In this document: positions 50,805 to 59,065 of the stretch, piece by piece
Position numbering within the stretch: position 1 is the first letter of the stretch
How the letters are laid out: the number at the start of each line of letters is the position of its first letter
Assembly (NCBI GenBank): GCA_964445575.1
Contig: CAYULB010000004.1
Location: 23,352-87,351 of the forward strand
Direction of reading: 5' to 3'
Source of the DNA: WJMT01 sp964445575
GTDB taxonomy: Bacteria > Acidobacteriota > Aminicenantia > Aminicenantales > Aminicenantaceae
DNA: 64,000 nucleotides
The notes under the pieces: model-generated
The model's database searches: none
What the model was told of the DNA's origin: nothing
The model's input: only the letters and a program-made list of their open reading frames with translations
Program-made: the position numbers and the translations under genes

Positions 50805-52007
50805 TTATTTGTTTTTGATGGAGAACCGGTAAGACTTTTTCTCCTCACAGAATCTCTTTAAAAACTCAAGCTCTTCTTCCACCCAATCCCGGCTCTTAAG
50901 GATATTTTTAAGTGAATAAACATCCACCGCACACACCTCATCCCATCTCCCCATTTCCTTTAACGCCGCTTCCAGCTCTTCTCTCTGTTTTGTGTTTTTC
51001 CCGGGAAACAAAGCATCTGTGTATTCACTGACCGAGACTTTTTTCTCAGAACCAAAAACAGTGGAGACCCCCTCTCTCTCACAAAAAGAAAGCAGGGCTT
51101 CCTCCATCTTTTGAAGCTTCTCTTGAGCTTCTTTCTGCTTTTCTTTAAGCTCTTCCTTTATGCGAACATATTCATCCACCAGCTTTACTCCCGGGTCATC
51201 AAGATACTCATTCTCATCTTTCTCTTTAAGTCCTGCTTCATGCTTCCACTCCGGGCAAATCGTCCTATAGGAACACCAGTCACAAAGCGCAGAAACTCTG
51301 GGGGGGAAATCCTCCTCCTCCTCAATCATTTTGATCTCTTCAATGACCTCTTTTCTCAGCTCTTCAAGCTCCTCATTCGTCCGGAACGATTCCATCTCCA
51401 TGTCAAAATTAAGAAAATGCCACACCAGACGGGCTTTTTTAAAGTCTTTAAACTGCTCTTGGACCCATAAGGAATAAAGGGCAAGCTGCCGGTCTTTATC
51501 CAGCTTTTCCTGTTCCATCAAAGAACCACCGGTTTTGTAGTCATGCACTTCATAAAAGCCGTTACCCCGGTACATAAGTCGGTCTATTCTTATGTGAAAC
51601 AAATATTTTCCCTCTTTATCAAGGGGCAGAAAACTTTTAGTCTCAAGCCCGATGACACGGCCCTCATCAAAGGGAAAATGCCGTTGGTAATAATCTGAAA
51701 GCTGTCTCTCCCCCATTCTGCGGTAATTTTCTTCTGTGTAGTCATCCTTGATAACCACCACACTGTCTCCCCATTTCTCATGCCAGATTTGTTTGAAGTA
51801 GGCTAAAAGTTCATCTAGAGTTAGGAGCTTCTCATGCAGTTTATCCCGGTAAAGCTTTTCCAAAGCCTCATGTACCCGGGAACCAAGAAAAGCTTCCACT
51901 GTCTCAGCTTCTGGTTTGATTCTGTCAATGTAAGCATACTTGTACTGAAGCGGACAGGTCTCATAGGTTCCAATTCTTGATATGCTGAAAGCTGACATTT
52001 TAAACAA
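50805..52007 (-). CDS. PD-(D/E)XK nuclease, RecB/Cas4-like with Fe-S cysteines
   Basis: A 400-residue protein. FSISRIGTYETCPLQYKYAY (C18), GSRVHEALEKL (H46), IDRL (D142), VHDYKTGG (D156, K158) and QLALYSLW are RecB-type nuclease motifs. C242, C245 and C251 (CDWCSYRTIC) with C18 form the four-cysteine iron-sulfur clamp of AddB/Cas4-like nucleases. The last ~130 residues are a Glu/Lys-rich coiled coil (about 275-305) and a helical tail not found in Cas4. No cas genes or CRISPR array are present, so a DNA-repair role is more likely. Confidence 0.8.
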   Translation of the reverse strand: MFKMSAFSISRIGTYETCPLQYKYAYIDRIKPEAETVEAFLGSRVHEALEKLYRDKLHEKLLTLDELLAYFKQIWHEKWGDSVVVIKDDYTEENYRRMGERQLSDYYQRHFPFDEGRVIGLETKSFLPLDKEGKYLFHIRIDRLMYRGNGFYEVHDYKTGGSLMEQEKLDKDRQLALYSLWVQEQFKDFKKARLVWHFLNFDMEMESFRTNEELEELRKEVIEEIKMIEEEEDFPPRVSALCDWCSYRTICPEWKHEAGLKEKDENEYLDDPGVKLVDEYVRIKEELKEKQKEAQEKLQKMEEALLSFCEREGVSTVFGSEKKVSVSEYTDALFPGKNTKQREELEAALKEMGRWDEVCAVDVYSLKNILKSRDWVEEELEFLKRFCEEKKSYRFSIKNK

Positions 52008-52036
52008 TCCTTATTGAAACATTTGATTTATCCTTC

Positions 52037-52251
52037 TCCCGGCCTGGCCTCCGCCTCCGGGGTCGCCTCCGGCCGCCTCCCTCGGGCCGCCTCCGGGGTC
52101 GGGCCCGGCTAATTCTNNNNNNNNNNNNNNNNNNNNNNNNNNNNNNNNNNNNNNNNNNNNNNNNNNNNNNNNNNNNNNNNNNNNNNNNNNNNNNNNNNNN
52201 NNNNNNNNNNNNNNNNTCGGGCCGCCTCCGGGGTCGGGCCCGGCTAATTCT
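52037..52251. repeat. REP palindrome with CCTCCGG tandem array and 100-N gap (locus 2)
   Basis: A GC-rich array of CCTCCGG/GGCCGCCTCC units leads into GGGGTCGGGCCCGGCTA (ending 52112). The next 100 bases (52117-52216) are N, followed by an exact copy of the 35 bases that precede the gap (52082-52116 equals 52217-52251). It lies upstream of the nuclease gene. No coding region from 52008 to 52456 is supported. Confidence 0.85.
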
Positions 52252-52456
52252 TTTGTTTTTAGATAGTTAAACACTTTTTCCACAGACTAAATACCCAAAT
52301 ATTGGTCTTTTTAATATAAAAAATCAAATTTATCTTCTTTGTAATCATTACTGTTTACTTATGGCTGATAGTATATCATAATATTTAACATGCAAAAAAA
52401 CCAAATAGGAAGCATTTCGAATACATTAGGATTGAATATTTACTGGAAAAAGATTC

Positions 52457-52831
52457 ATGAAAAAAATTGAACCAACCCTTCGATCCATGCCTATGCCCAA
52501 GGATACTAACCGATACGGGACTGTATTCGGAGGGGTAATCCTTTCTCAAATCGATATCGCCGGTGCCCTAGAAGCCCGCAAAACCGCTGCCCTGAATTAT
52601 GTCACAGTGGCCATGAATAAAGTGGTGTTTTACAACCCGGTTTTTGTGGGGGATGTGGTCTCCTTCTACACCCAGACACTCTCCATCGGAAATACCTCCA
52701 TCAAAGTGAAAGTAGAAGTCAGAGCAGACCGTTACGACGGTTCTTCTAAAAACATCCCTGTTACAGAAGCAGAAATCACTTATGTAGCTTTAGACGATAA
52801 TAAAAATCCTGTCCCCATTCCCAAAAAATAG
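52457..52831 (+). CDS. acyl-CoA thioesterase (hotdog fold)
   Basis: A 124-residue single hotdog-fold protein of the YciA/BFIT-like acyl-CoA hydrolase group: PMPKDTNRYGTVFGGVILSQ (the conserved N/D-G(T)xFGG helix region), IDIAGALEARKTAALNYVTV and VVFYNPVFVGDVVSFYTQ. Asp in the ID(I/L)AG segment is the catalytic acid position. It probably hydrolyses acyl-CoA thioesters in the cytoplasm. It stands alone between two repeat loci. Confidence 0.85.
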   Translation: MKKIEPTLRSMPMPKDTNRYGTVFGGVILSQIDIAGALEARKTAALNYVTVAMNKVVFYNPVFVGDVVSFYTQTLSIGNTSIKVKVEVRADRYDGSSKNIPVTEAEITYVALDDNKNPVPIPKK

Positions 52832-52855
52832 GAAATTTCCTCTAATCTTCTTGAT

Positions 52856-52940
52856 TTTTGAGGGACTGAGTGTGAGGGACGGACTGTAGGAGAGTGAGGA
52901 GAGTGGGAGGAGAGTGGGAGAGTGGGTCGGGCCCAGCTAT
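52856..52940 (+). repeat. REP palindrome with GAGAGTGGGA array (locus 3, left side of RAYT)
   Basis: Degenerate units of GAGAGTGGGA(G) lead into GGGTCGGGCCCAGCTA (about 52924-52939). The palindrome is oriented with its GCTA end towards the transposase gene. It is the inverted partner of the copy at 53925-53940. Confidence 0.85.
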
Positions 52941-52983
52941 CTATATTATTTTCATATACTTAGCTTAATTTTCCACAGAAAAA

Positions 52984-53742
52984 TTACTTATTACATGAAT
53001 TTTTTGATGCCAAAAATAAAATTTTGTCCTCTTCAAGCTGACAGCTATTCTGGTTTCTCCCTATCATTTTAACAATTCTATTACGAGCTCTTTGCCCTAG
53101 CTCTTTCTTGATTTTTTCTGTAAATTCTTTACTCCCCACTGCTACAGCCTCAGTCCATTTCCCTTGCCGTTCTAATCCCCCATCAATGATTTTTTCATCA
53201 ATAACTGCCTTATAGAAGCGCCCTAGATTCCTAGGATCCCTTATGCCTAAATAAAGACAAAGAAGACTCTGATCTATCAATAACTTTCGTTTTTTATACC
53301 CTAATATCTCCTGGTAACCACAAAATTCCCATTCTTCAGGATGATTCACAACTCCTGCCCGCACCATATTTAAATCTATATAAGTAGTACAATCAAGAAG
53401 ATGCTTTTCGGTTTCAACCGCTGTAGCATGATATCTGTCTTCCCAATATGCTCCTCTGCGGCTCTTTCTTCTGTTGTACTCCCAAGCCATTTGACCCGCT
53501 ATAAAATGGATTGCCATCGAGATTGATTTGCTTAATCCTTTATCTAAGATAACTAAATGAATATGATTTGAGGTGACCGCATAATTGAAGATTGAGAGAT
53601 CAAATCTCTTTTTTGCTTGACGAAGTAATTCTATCCATCTTTTCTTGTCTCTCTTGAACTTCAGAAGGAATTCTCTATTATGACAACGCTGAGTAATATG
53701 CCATGTATATCCTGGAACAAAAAACCTTTTTGACCGCGGCAT
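52984..53742 (-). CDS. REP-associated tyrosine transposase (RAYT, Y1_Tnp)
   Basis: A 252-residue HUH single-strand nuclease of the Y1 transposase family. The HUH motif is NHIHLVI (H60, H62) and the catalytic Tyr is Y121 in CTTYIDLNMVRAG. WEYNRRKSRRGAYWEDRYHA is a typical RAYT segment. RAYT proteins are associated with REP palindromes, which they bind and cleave. Here the gene is bracketed by inverted GGGTCGGGCCC palindromes at 52924 and 53940, so gene plus flanks form a ~1.0 kb unit. AGGAGG precedes the ATG. It is intact and probably active. Confidence 0.92.
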   Translation of the reverse strand: MPRSKRFFVPGYTWHITQRCHNREFLLKFKRDKKRWIELLRQAKKRFDLSIFNYAVTSNHIHLVILDKGLSKSISMAIHFIAGQMAWEYNRRKSRRGAYWEDRYHATAVETEKHLLDCTTYIDLNMVRAGVVNHPEEWEFCGYQEILGYKKRKLLIDQSLLCLYLGIRDPRNLGRFYKAVIDEKIIDGGLERQGKWTEAVAVGSKEFTEKIKKELGQRARNRIVKMIGRNQNSCQLEEDKILFLASKNSCNK

Positions 53743-54111
53743 TTTTTCCTCCTGCTATTTTTTATGAACCGTCTTTTCCATTTGAATCATCTATTTATTG
53801 ATAAAAGTTTTTAATAACGAGTATTGAGTATTTACAATATAAAAGACGATTTTCCCTTTAGAATATCTCATTTAAAAGCATTATTTTTGTTGAAATCATT
53901 GGTTATTTTATTGTAATCAAAATAGTTAGCCGGGCCCGACTTATTTCTCCCTTATCGACTTATTTCTCCCTTATTATCTTATTTCTCCCTTACTCTCCCT
54001 TACTGAATGTATCTCCCTTACTTGTTTCTTCCTTCTTGACAGCCGTCTTCTGATGGGCGACCCTTATTTCCGTATACTATTTCCAAGTATTTTCGTATAA
54101 TTTATAAAAAA
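53743..54111. repeat. REP palindrome with CTTATTTCTCCCTTA array (locus 3, right side of RAYT)
   Basis: 53743-53924 is AT-rich with no gene. TAGCCGGGCCCGAC (53927-53940) is the reverse complement of the left-side palindrome. The array of CTTATTTCTCCCTTA units (about 53938-54030) begins at its GAC end, and each of the first units starts with GAC or TC plus the same core. The array degenerates towards 54030. The rest is leader sequence for uvsE. Confidence 0.85.
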
Positions 54112-54984
54112 ATGAAATTAGGCTACCCTTGCATTAATACAAGCATTGGCTGTTCGCCTAACTCGACTTTTCGGCTTAGAAATTACTCTGAAGAAAATTT
54201 GATTTCCAAACTCAGTTACAACTTAGGATGCTTAAAAAAGATACTTGAGTTTAATGTTCAAAACAAACTGCTGTTTTTTAGGATCAGTTCAGACCTAGTT
54301 CCTTTTGCCTCCCATCCTGTATGTCAATACAATTGGGTGAAACATTTCAAAAACGAGCTTAAGGAAACAGGTTCTTTCATCAAAACTCACCAAATCAGAA
54401 TATCCATGCATCCGGACCCTTTTGTTCTCATAAACGCAGAGCGCAGAGATGTTGTCCAGAGGAGTATAAAAGAACTTGATTATCACTGCCGTATATTGGA
54501 TGCTATGGGCCTAGCCAGTTCAGCCAAAATTCAGATCCATGTGGGTGGGATTTATGGGGATAAAGAAAAATCAATAAAAAGATTTAATAAAAATTATAAA
54601 GAACTTCCCCAAAAAATCAGAAAAAGACTTGTTGTTGAAAACGACCATAGGTCATACAGCCTCAGAGACTGCCTTCTAATACATGAGAGAATAGGCATAC
54701 CCATTCTCTTTGATACCTATCATCATGAATGTCTTAACAATGGAGAAAGCTTGAGAGAAGCCATAAAAAAAGCACAGAAAACTTGGGCAAAAAGGGATGG
54801 AAAGTTAATGGTTGATTACAGCAGTGAAGGAGAAAAAAAAGGAGCCCATTCAAAAACAATAAACATAAGACTGTTCAAAAAATTCTTAGAACAAACCAAG
54901 AGCTTGGATTTTGACATTATGCTGGAGATAAAGGACAAGGAAAAATCCGCTTTAAAAGCAGTCAAATACTTGCCAAATATCTAA
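54112..54984 (+). CDS. uvsE: UV damage endonuclease UvsE/UvdE
   Basis: A 290-residue UvdE-family endonuclease, a TIM-barrel metalloenzyme that nicks DNA 5' to UV photoproducts and starts alternative excision repair. LGYPCINTSIGC opens the barrel. FFRISSDLVPFASHP, RISMHPDPFVLINA, IQIHVGGIYGDKEKSI, VVENDHRSYSL, LFDTYHHECLN and MLEIKDKEKSALKA supply the metal-binding His, Glu and Asp residues. No ribosome binding site is clear, but the ATG begins the conserved first strand. Confidence 0.9.
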   Translation: MKLGYPCINTSIGCSPNSTFRLRNYSEENLISKLSYNLGCLKKILEFNVQNKLLFFRISSDLVPFASHPVCQYNWVKHFKNELKETGSFIKTHQIRISMHPDPFVLINAERRDVVQRSIKELDYHCRILDAMGLASSAKIQIHVGGIYGDKEKSIKRFNKNYKELPQKIRKRLVVENDHRSYSLRDCLLIHERIGIPILFDTYHHECLNNGESLREAIKKAQKTWAKRDGKLMVDYSSEGEKKGAHSKTINIRLFKKFLEQTKSLDFDIMLEIKDKEKSALKAVKYLPNI

Positions 54985-55015
54985 AAAAATAAAGAGCTCA
55001 CCTCACTAAACCAAC

Positions 55016-55333
55016 TTACTTAAAAAAACCAGCTCTCTTCAATGCCTGCTGGGCGATTCCACTGCTGGGCCCATCTCCTCTTGCCACATTGACGGAGACT
55101 TTGCCCCCAAGTGCCTGAAATAACTCTGCCACATCACTATGAGTAAAGCCCGGGCATAGAATGATGGCTTCTATTTTTTCTTTCTCATACATGATTTTTG
55201 CAACATTTAAGGCTTGTTCTTGATTTTTCACTACCGCTGTTATAAGTCTGTATTTCCCGGTATCAATAATGCTCTGGTGCTTTTTATAATCCGCGTCTGG
55301 TGCATGGGCTAAAAATAATGCCTTAAAAGCCAT
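55016..55333 (-). CDS. DUF6506 family protein
   Basis: A 105-residue protein with a small alpha/beta fold: AFKALFLAHAPDADYKKHQS, an AIILCPGFTHSDVAELFQAL motif and VARGDGPSS near the end. This matches a short conserved family annotated as DUF6506. Its function is unknown. A good GGAG-type ribosome binding site precedes the start. It is convergent with uvsE (31 bp apart). Confidence 0.65.
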   Translation of the reverse strand: MAFKALFLAHAPDADYKKHQSIIDTGKYRLITAVVKNQEQALNVAKIMYEKEKIEAIILCPGFTHSDVAELFQALGGKVSVNVARGDGPSSGIAQQALKRAGFFK

Positions 55334-55570
55334 ATTCTCCTCCTCTCCATATTATGCATATTGTGCTTTTAATCTCAATGATTTTGAATTTATTTAACAC
55401 TTTGAGTCAAAAGTCTATTTCCCTATAGATTTATAAATTAATAGATTACGAATCTCAGTAATCCCTAAACTCCTGATTGTCTTTTTTGACGATTTCACCC
55501 AAAAAAATGCTGCTTTAAGAGGAGAATAGCTGTGGATATATTGGGTTTAGTTACTGATAACAAACAAAAT

Positions 55571-55715
55571 GGCCGGGCCCGACCCCTCTCCNNNNNNNNN
55601 NNNNNNNNNNNNNNNNNNNNNNNNNNNNNNNNNNNNNNNNNNNNNNNNNNNNNNNNNNNNNNNNNNNNNNNNNNNNNNNNNNNNNNNNNNNGACCCCTCT
55701 CCCCTCTCCCACACA
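55571..55715. repeat. REP palindrome with CCCTCTCC array and 100-N gap (locus 4)
   Basis: GGCCGGGCCCGACCCCTCTC (55571-55590) runs into a 100-N gap (55592-55691). After the gap GACCCCTCTCC repeats, then CCCTCTCCC units and a short CACACACA tract. The last 11 bases before the gap equal the first 11 after it. The array ends about 20 bp from the TonB-receptor stop codon. No gene is supported between 55334 and 55735. Confidence 0.85.
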
Positions 55716-55735
55716 CACTACCCACAACAGCAGCG

Positions 55736-58141
55736 CTAGAAGTTTGTTCGCAGCGAGATAATAAAATTGCGGCCGGGACCTGATATTCCTGAACTGTAGG
55801 GCCGATATCGCTGGTCGGTGATGTTCTCAATTCCCGCATCCAAGCTCAGATAATCTGTGACTTGATACTTTGCCTTGAAATTCAGAGTGGCCCAACCAGG
55901 CGCATAAGTGTTTCCCTGGGCATCAGCCGCGTATATTTCATATTTTCCTTTTTCTTCTTCCGGCATATCCTCATGTTTCCTTTCACCCTGATAAACCGCA
56001 TAGAGCTGTAAGGTGAGATTGTTGACATCATAGGTCAGACGGGATACCCCGAACCAGGGAACAGCATGGCGTGAAGGGCTGACTGTGCCGTCGTCCAGCT
56101 CTTCTTCCCCTTTCTGATAATTAAAATCAGTGGAAAAACTAAAATCAGCAGGAAGCTTAACTTCAATTCCAGCCTGAATGCCGTAAACATTGGCCACCGC
56201 TGCATTTTGAATGGCCTGCACTCGGCTTAAAACACCATCGTAAACAATATATTCCCGACCGTTAAGCGAAAAGTCACGCCTGACCATTGCATTCTGAAGC
56301 GAAGTGTAATAACCAGCCAAATCAATTCTCATGACATCACCAAAAACTTTAGAGATGTTCAAGTCAGCATTGTAGGCATACTCGGCTTCTAAATCAGGAT
56401 TCGGCACAACCACAGACCCAGGCTCAGAATCAAACACCTTGCCCACATCATCCACATTGGGAGCACGGAAAGCTGTTGAAAAGTTCGCGCTGATGATCCA
56501 AGAATCATAGGGGCAGTACACCCCTCCTACGCTTCCGGTCAGGGCACCATTGTTGATATGTGCTGTAGAAAACGGAAAAGGATAAAAAGTGGTGTCAAAT
56601 TCAGCATCCAGCATAAACTGATTGTACCTCAGCCCGGCCTGAAGCAGAAAACTATCTGAGAATTTATACCGGTCATTAAGATAAACAGCAAAAGACTGCC
56701 ACTTAGCCTGAGGATAACGAGAAGGTCCGGGGACTTTCAAATCTGTTGAAATATTCTCAACAATTCCTGTTGAATTCACATCATCCAAAACATATTCAGC
56801 TCCATAATAAAGCGTGTTCCCATCAATTATGGATTTAACAAAATCAAAATTTGCAGAATAGGCTTCCACTTCCTCGATCCTGATATTTTTTTCAACACTG
56901 TTTAATGAACGGTCAATCCGGCTTTCTTCAAACGACTGCTGGGCGAGCCGAATAGTCATTTTGTCATATACAATGTTTTCTGCATGGTGAGTGACATTCA
57001 GATTGTTCATCATCCACTTCTGCGGTCCGTAATTCCACTCGGCATAACGGGGCAGACTGTTTCTTATCCGGTTGTGGCGGTCGTAACGGCCATAAGGCGA
57101 GGTTTCCGAATAATGAAACCCGAACCGGAAATCCCACTTTTCACTGGGCATGAAACGGACCTTCTGTATGACATTTTTTTGAGAATAGGCCGAAGGGATC
57201 TGCAAAAACGGGTTATCCTGTATAATGACCCTGTCAACACCGTCCTGACGCTGAACATAGTAGTCTTTCACATAATCCTCGGGACCTTGGCTTCCCTGCT
57301 CCATATGCCCATATTCAAACGAACTGATACTGGTTACAAACGCCCATTTTTTCCATCCTACATTTACGTCAAAATGTCCGGTCATCTCTTTGTTTGCCGA
57401 GGAATGACGGGCTTCAGCTTTGCCGGTTATCAGCAGATCATCTGAAAGCGAAAACTTCGGCATCAGAGTTTGAAAGCTCATCACACCGCCAATAGCATCA
57501 CTTCCGTAAATCACTGAACCAGGACCGAAAAGAACTTCTGTGCGCTCTGTAGCAAACGGGTCCAAAGAGATGACATTTTGAATGTTCCCGCCCCGGAATA
57601 TGGCTGTATTCATCCTCACTCCATCCACAGTATAGACCAACCGATGGGTTGCAAATCCCCTTATCATAGGGCTTCCCCCGCCCTGCTGACTTTTCTGAAT
57701 AAACACCTTGCCTGAGACACTCAGTAGATCTGCAGCTGTCTGCGGATTCTGCAAGTCCACCTCGACAGGTGATACAATAATGATTTCTGAAGGCACATCA
57801 CTGGAAGTCTGCCTCCAGCGTGTAGCTGAAACCACAATATCATAGGTATACAACGGCTTGGGTTCAAGGAAAAATTCAAAAGACATTGACTCAAGCTCGT
57901 TAAAACTCACCACAGCGGTTTTATAGCCGATTCTTCTTATGATGATTTCTTCAGCTCCCTTAAACTCCGATATGTCAGCCTCTCCTTTTTGGTTCGTCTC
58001 TGCCTGAGCTTTGGGGTTTTTACTTATCAGGGAAACCAATTCAACAGGCTCTTTAGTTTCCTTATCTTTAATGGTTACAGTCTGGGAAAAAACATTCAGA
58101 GAAAGTCCCAGCAGCAGCACCGCCATAGATATCTTTTTCAT
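55736..58141 (-). CDS. TonB-dependent outer-membrane receptor
   Basis: An 801-residue receptor. Signal peptide (AVLLLGLSLNVFSQ), a carboxypeptidase-regulatory-like N-terminal domain (residues about 20-95), the TonB-box-like region DIVVSATRW, a plug domain (PSEIIIVSPVEVDLQNPQTA, RGFATHRLVYTVDGVRMNTA, GPGSVIYGSDAIGGVMSFQ), then a long beta barrel ending in the C-terminal aromatic strand FIISLRTNF. This class takes up siderophores, haem, cobalamin or sugars; substrate not determinable. The gene is followed at once by a REP array, and a scrap of a paralogous receptor lies at 3530-3609. Confidence 0.92.
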   Translation of the reverse strand: MKKISMAVLLLGLSLNVFSQTVTIKDKETKEPVELVSLISKNPKAQAETNQKGEADISEFKGAEEIIIRRIGYKTAVVSFNELESMSFEFFLEPKPLYTYDIVVSATRWRQTSSDVPSEIIIVSPVEVDLQNPQTAADLLSVSGKVFIQKSQQGGGSPMIRGFATHRLVYTVDGVRMNTAIFRGGNIQNVISLDPFATERTEVLFGPGSVIYGSDAIGGVMSFQTLMPKFSLSDDLLITGKAEARHSSANKEMTGHFDVNVGWKKWAFVTSISSFEYGHMEQGSQGPEDYVKDYYVQRQDGVDRVIIQDNPFLQIPSAYSQKNVIQKVRFMPSEKWDFRFGFHYSETSPYGRYDRHNRIRNSLPRYAEWNYGPQKWMMNNLNVTHHAENIVYDKMTIRLAQQSFEESRIDRSLNSVEKNIRIEEVEAYSANFDFVKSIIDGNTLYYGAEYVLDDVNSTGIVENISTDLKVPGPSRYPQAKWQSFAVYLNDRYKFSDSFLLQAGLRYNQFMLDAEFDTTFYPFPFSTAHINNGALTGSVGGVYCPYDSWIISANFSTAFRAPNVDDVGKVFDSEPGSVVVPNPDLEAEYAYNADLNISKVFGDVMRIDLAGYYTSLQNAMVRRDFSLNGREYIVYDGVLSRVQAIQNAAVANVYGIQAGIEVKLPADFSFSTDFNYQKGEEELDDGTVSPSRHAVPWFGVSRLTYDVNNLTLQLYAVYQGERKHEDMPEEEKGKYEIYAADAQGNTYAPGWATLNFKAKYQVTDYLSLDAGIENITDQRYRPYSSGISGPGRNFIISLRTNF

Positions 58142-58253
58142 TTTTGTACTCCTCTCAACTTACGCTCATCAATAGGAAAATTGAAATAAAGATGGTTGAT
58201 CCAGATACCTAAACAGGATAGATAGCCGGGTCATAGAGAAATTATCTTTTTGC

Positions 58254-58853
58254 TTAGCTTAATCGAGGCGGAGGGGTTGGTGGTTGAAAAATGATTTGAG
58301 AATCCACATAAGAAAACAAACAAAACTGGGTGTTTAAAAATTCAGGCACCGGCACATCTCCCTGGATAGGAAATGTGCAGTACAAAGATTTAATATGGGC
58401 GATCACAAGCGCAAGTTCTTCACTGATATCAGGACTGCCTTTCAGCCCCTTGGAGGCAAGCTCTTCTAAGTGCCTGTTGAGCATGGTTTCTTTATGGTCA
58501 TACCAGCACCAGTAATAAACCGTATTCCCTTCTGCCTTGGTTTCAACGATATCGTACATTTTGCGGTTGTACTCAAATTCCCTGGAATGCTCCCAGCGCA
58601 GCTCAGTTTGAATTTCTTCTTTTGAGAACTTAAGCAAGACCAGCTCACCTTTGTCAATTCCCTCATCGATCTGGCTTTTAACCTGCTTTTTAACCAATGT
58701 CTTTTGGTAGCTCAGCCATGTAAAAGTGCCGGCAATGGGGTCAACTAAAAGGCAGGACAACAAGAGAAAGGCGGTTAAACCCTTGAGTAGGTTTACCGCA
58801 CTTGCTTTTTTTTTGGACAGCTCAATCAGTGAAGATTTATTGAATAATCTCAT
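58254..58853 (-). CDS. membrane-anchored protein of unknown function next to TonB receptor
   Basis: A 199-residue protein: N-terminal basic segment, one membrane helix (about 24-46) and a soluble region with a central YYWCWYDHKETMLNRHLEEL and a Pro-rich end (FQPPTPPPRLS). It is 112 bp upstream of the TonB receptor and on the same strand, so it is likely co-transcribed. Small proteins of this sort accompany TonB receptors in Bacteroidetes-like organisms and might pass signals or substrates, but that is inference. No signal cleavage site is obvious. Confidence 0.5.
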   Translation of the reverse strand: MRLFNKSSLIELSKKKASAVNLLKGLTAFLLLSCLLVDPIAGTFTWLSYQKTLVKKQVKSQIDEGIDKGELVLLKFSKEEIQTELRWEHSREFEYNRKMYDIVETKAEGNTVYYWCWYDHKETMLNRHLEELASKGLKGSPDISEELALVIAHIKSLYCTFPIQGDVPVPEFLNTQFCLFSYVDSQIIFQPPTPPPRLS

Positions 58854-59065
58854 AAGATTTAAAAGACAATAGGATAATAAATAACAGACTCCCAGTCAAC
58901 AATTTAATTGGTGCGGCTAACTTCCTTTCCTCTTCTCCATCTCTAAGCTTAATGTTGACTGAATATATTTATTATGTGTATTATGGTTGACAAAGTCACG
59001 ACCAGTCAGAAATATCTGGAATACAATGAAAAAAAATGAAATATTGATTCCCTAACGGTGAATCC
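58854..59065. other. divergent intergenic region
   Basis: AT-rich sequence between the receptor operon and the SLC13 gene. It must hold promoters for both directions, but I see no pair close to consensus. No repeat or hairpin stands out. Confidence 0.3.

Noticed and set aside
50805..52007. Cas4
   Set aside because: The nuclease has the Fe-S cysteines, but it is about twice the length of Cas4, has a long coiled-coil tail and no CRISPR context.
52011..52283. Frame running through the first N gap (PDPGGGP repeats)
   Set aside because: The codons come from the GGGTCGGGCCC palindrome and array; it crosses 100 unknown bases and has no independent support.
53925..54035. Possible CRISPR array
   Set aside because: Units are contiguous or nearly so, lack unique spacers of constant length, degrade gradually and abut a palindrome; no cas genes nearby. 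The same applies to the other arrays.
55495..55839. Frame running through the second N gap
   Set aside because: Crosses unknown bases and overlaps the TonB receptor gene in another frame; low-complexity translation.
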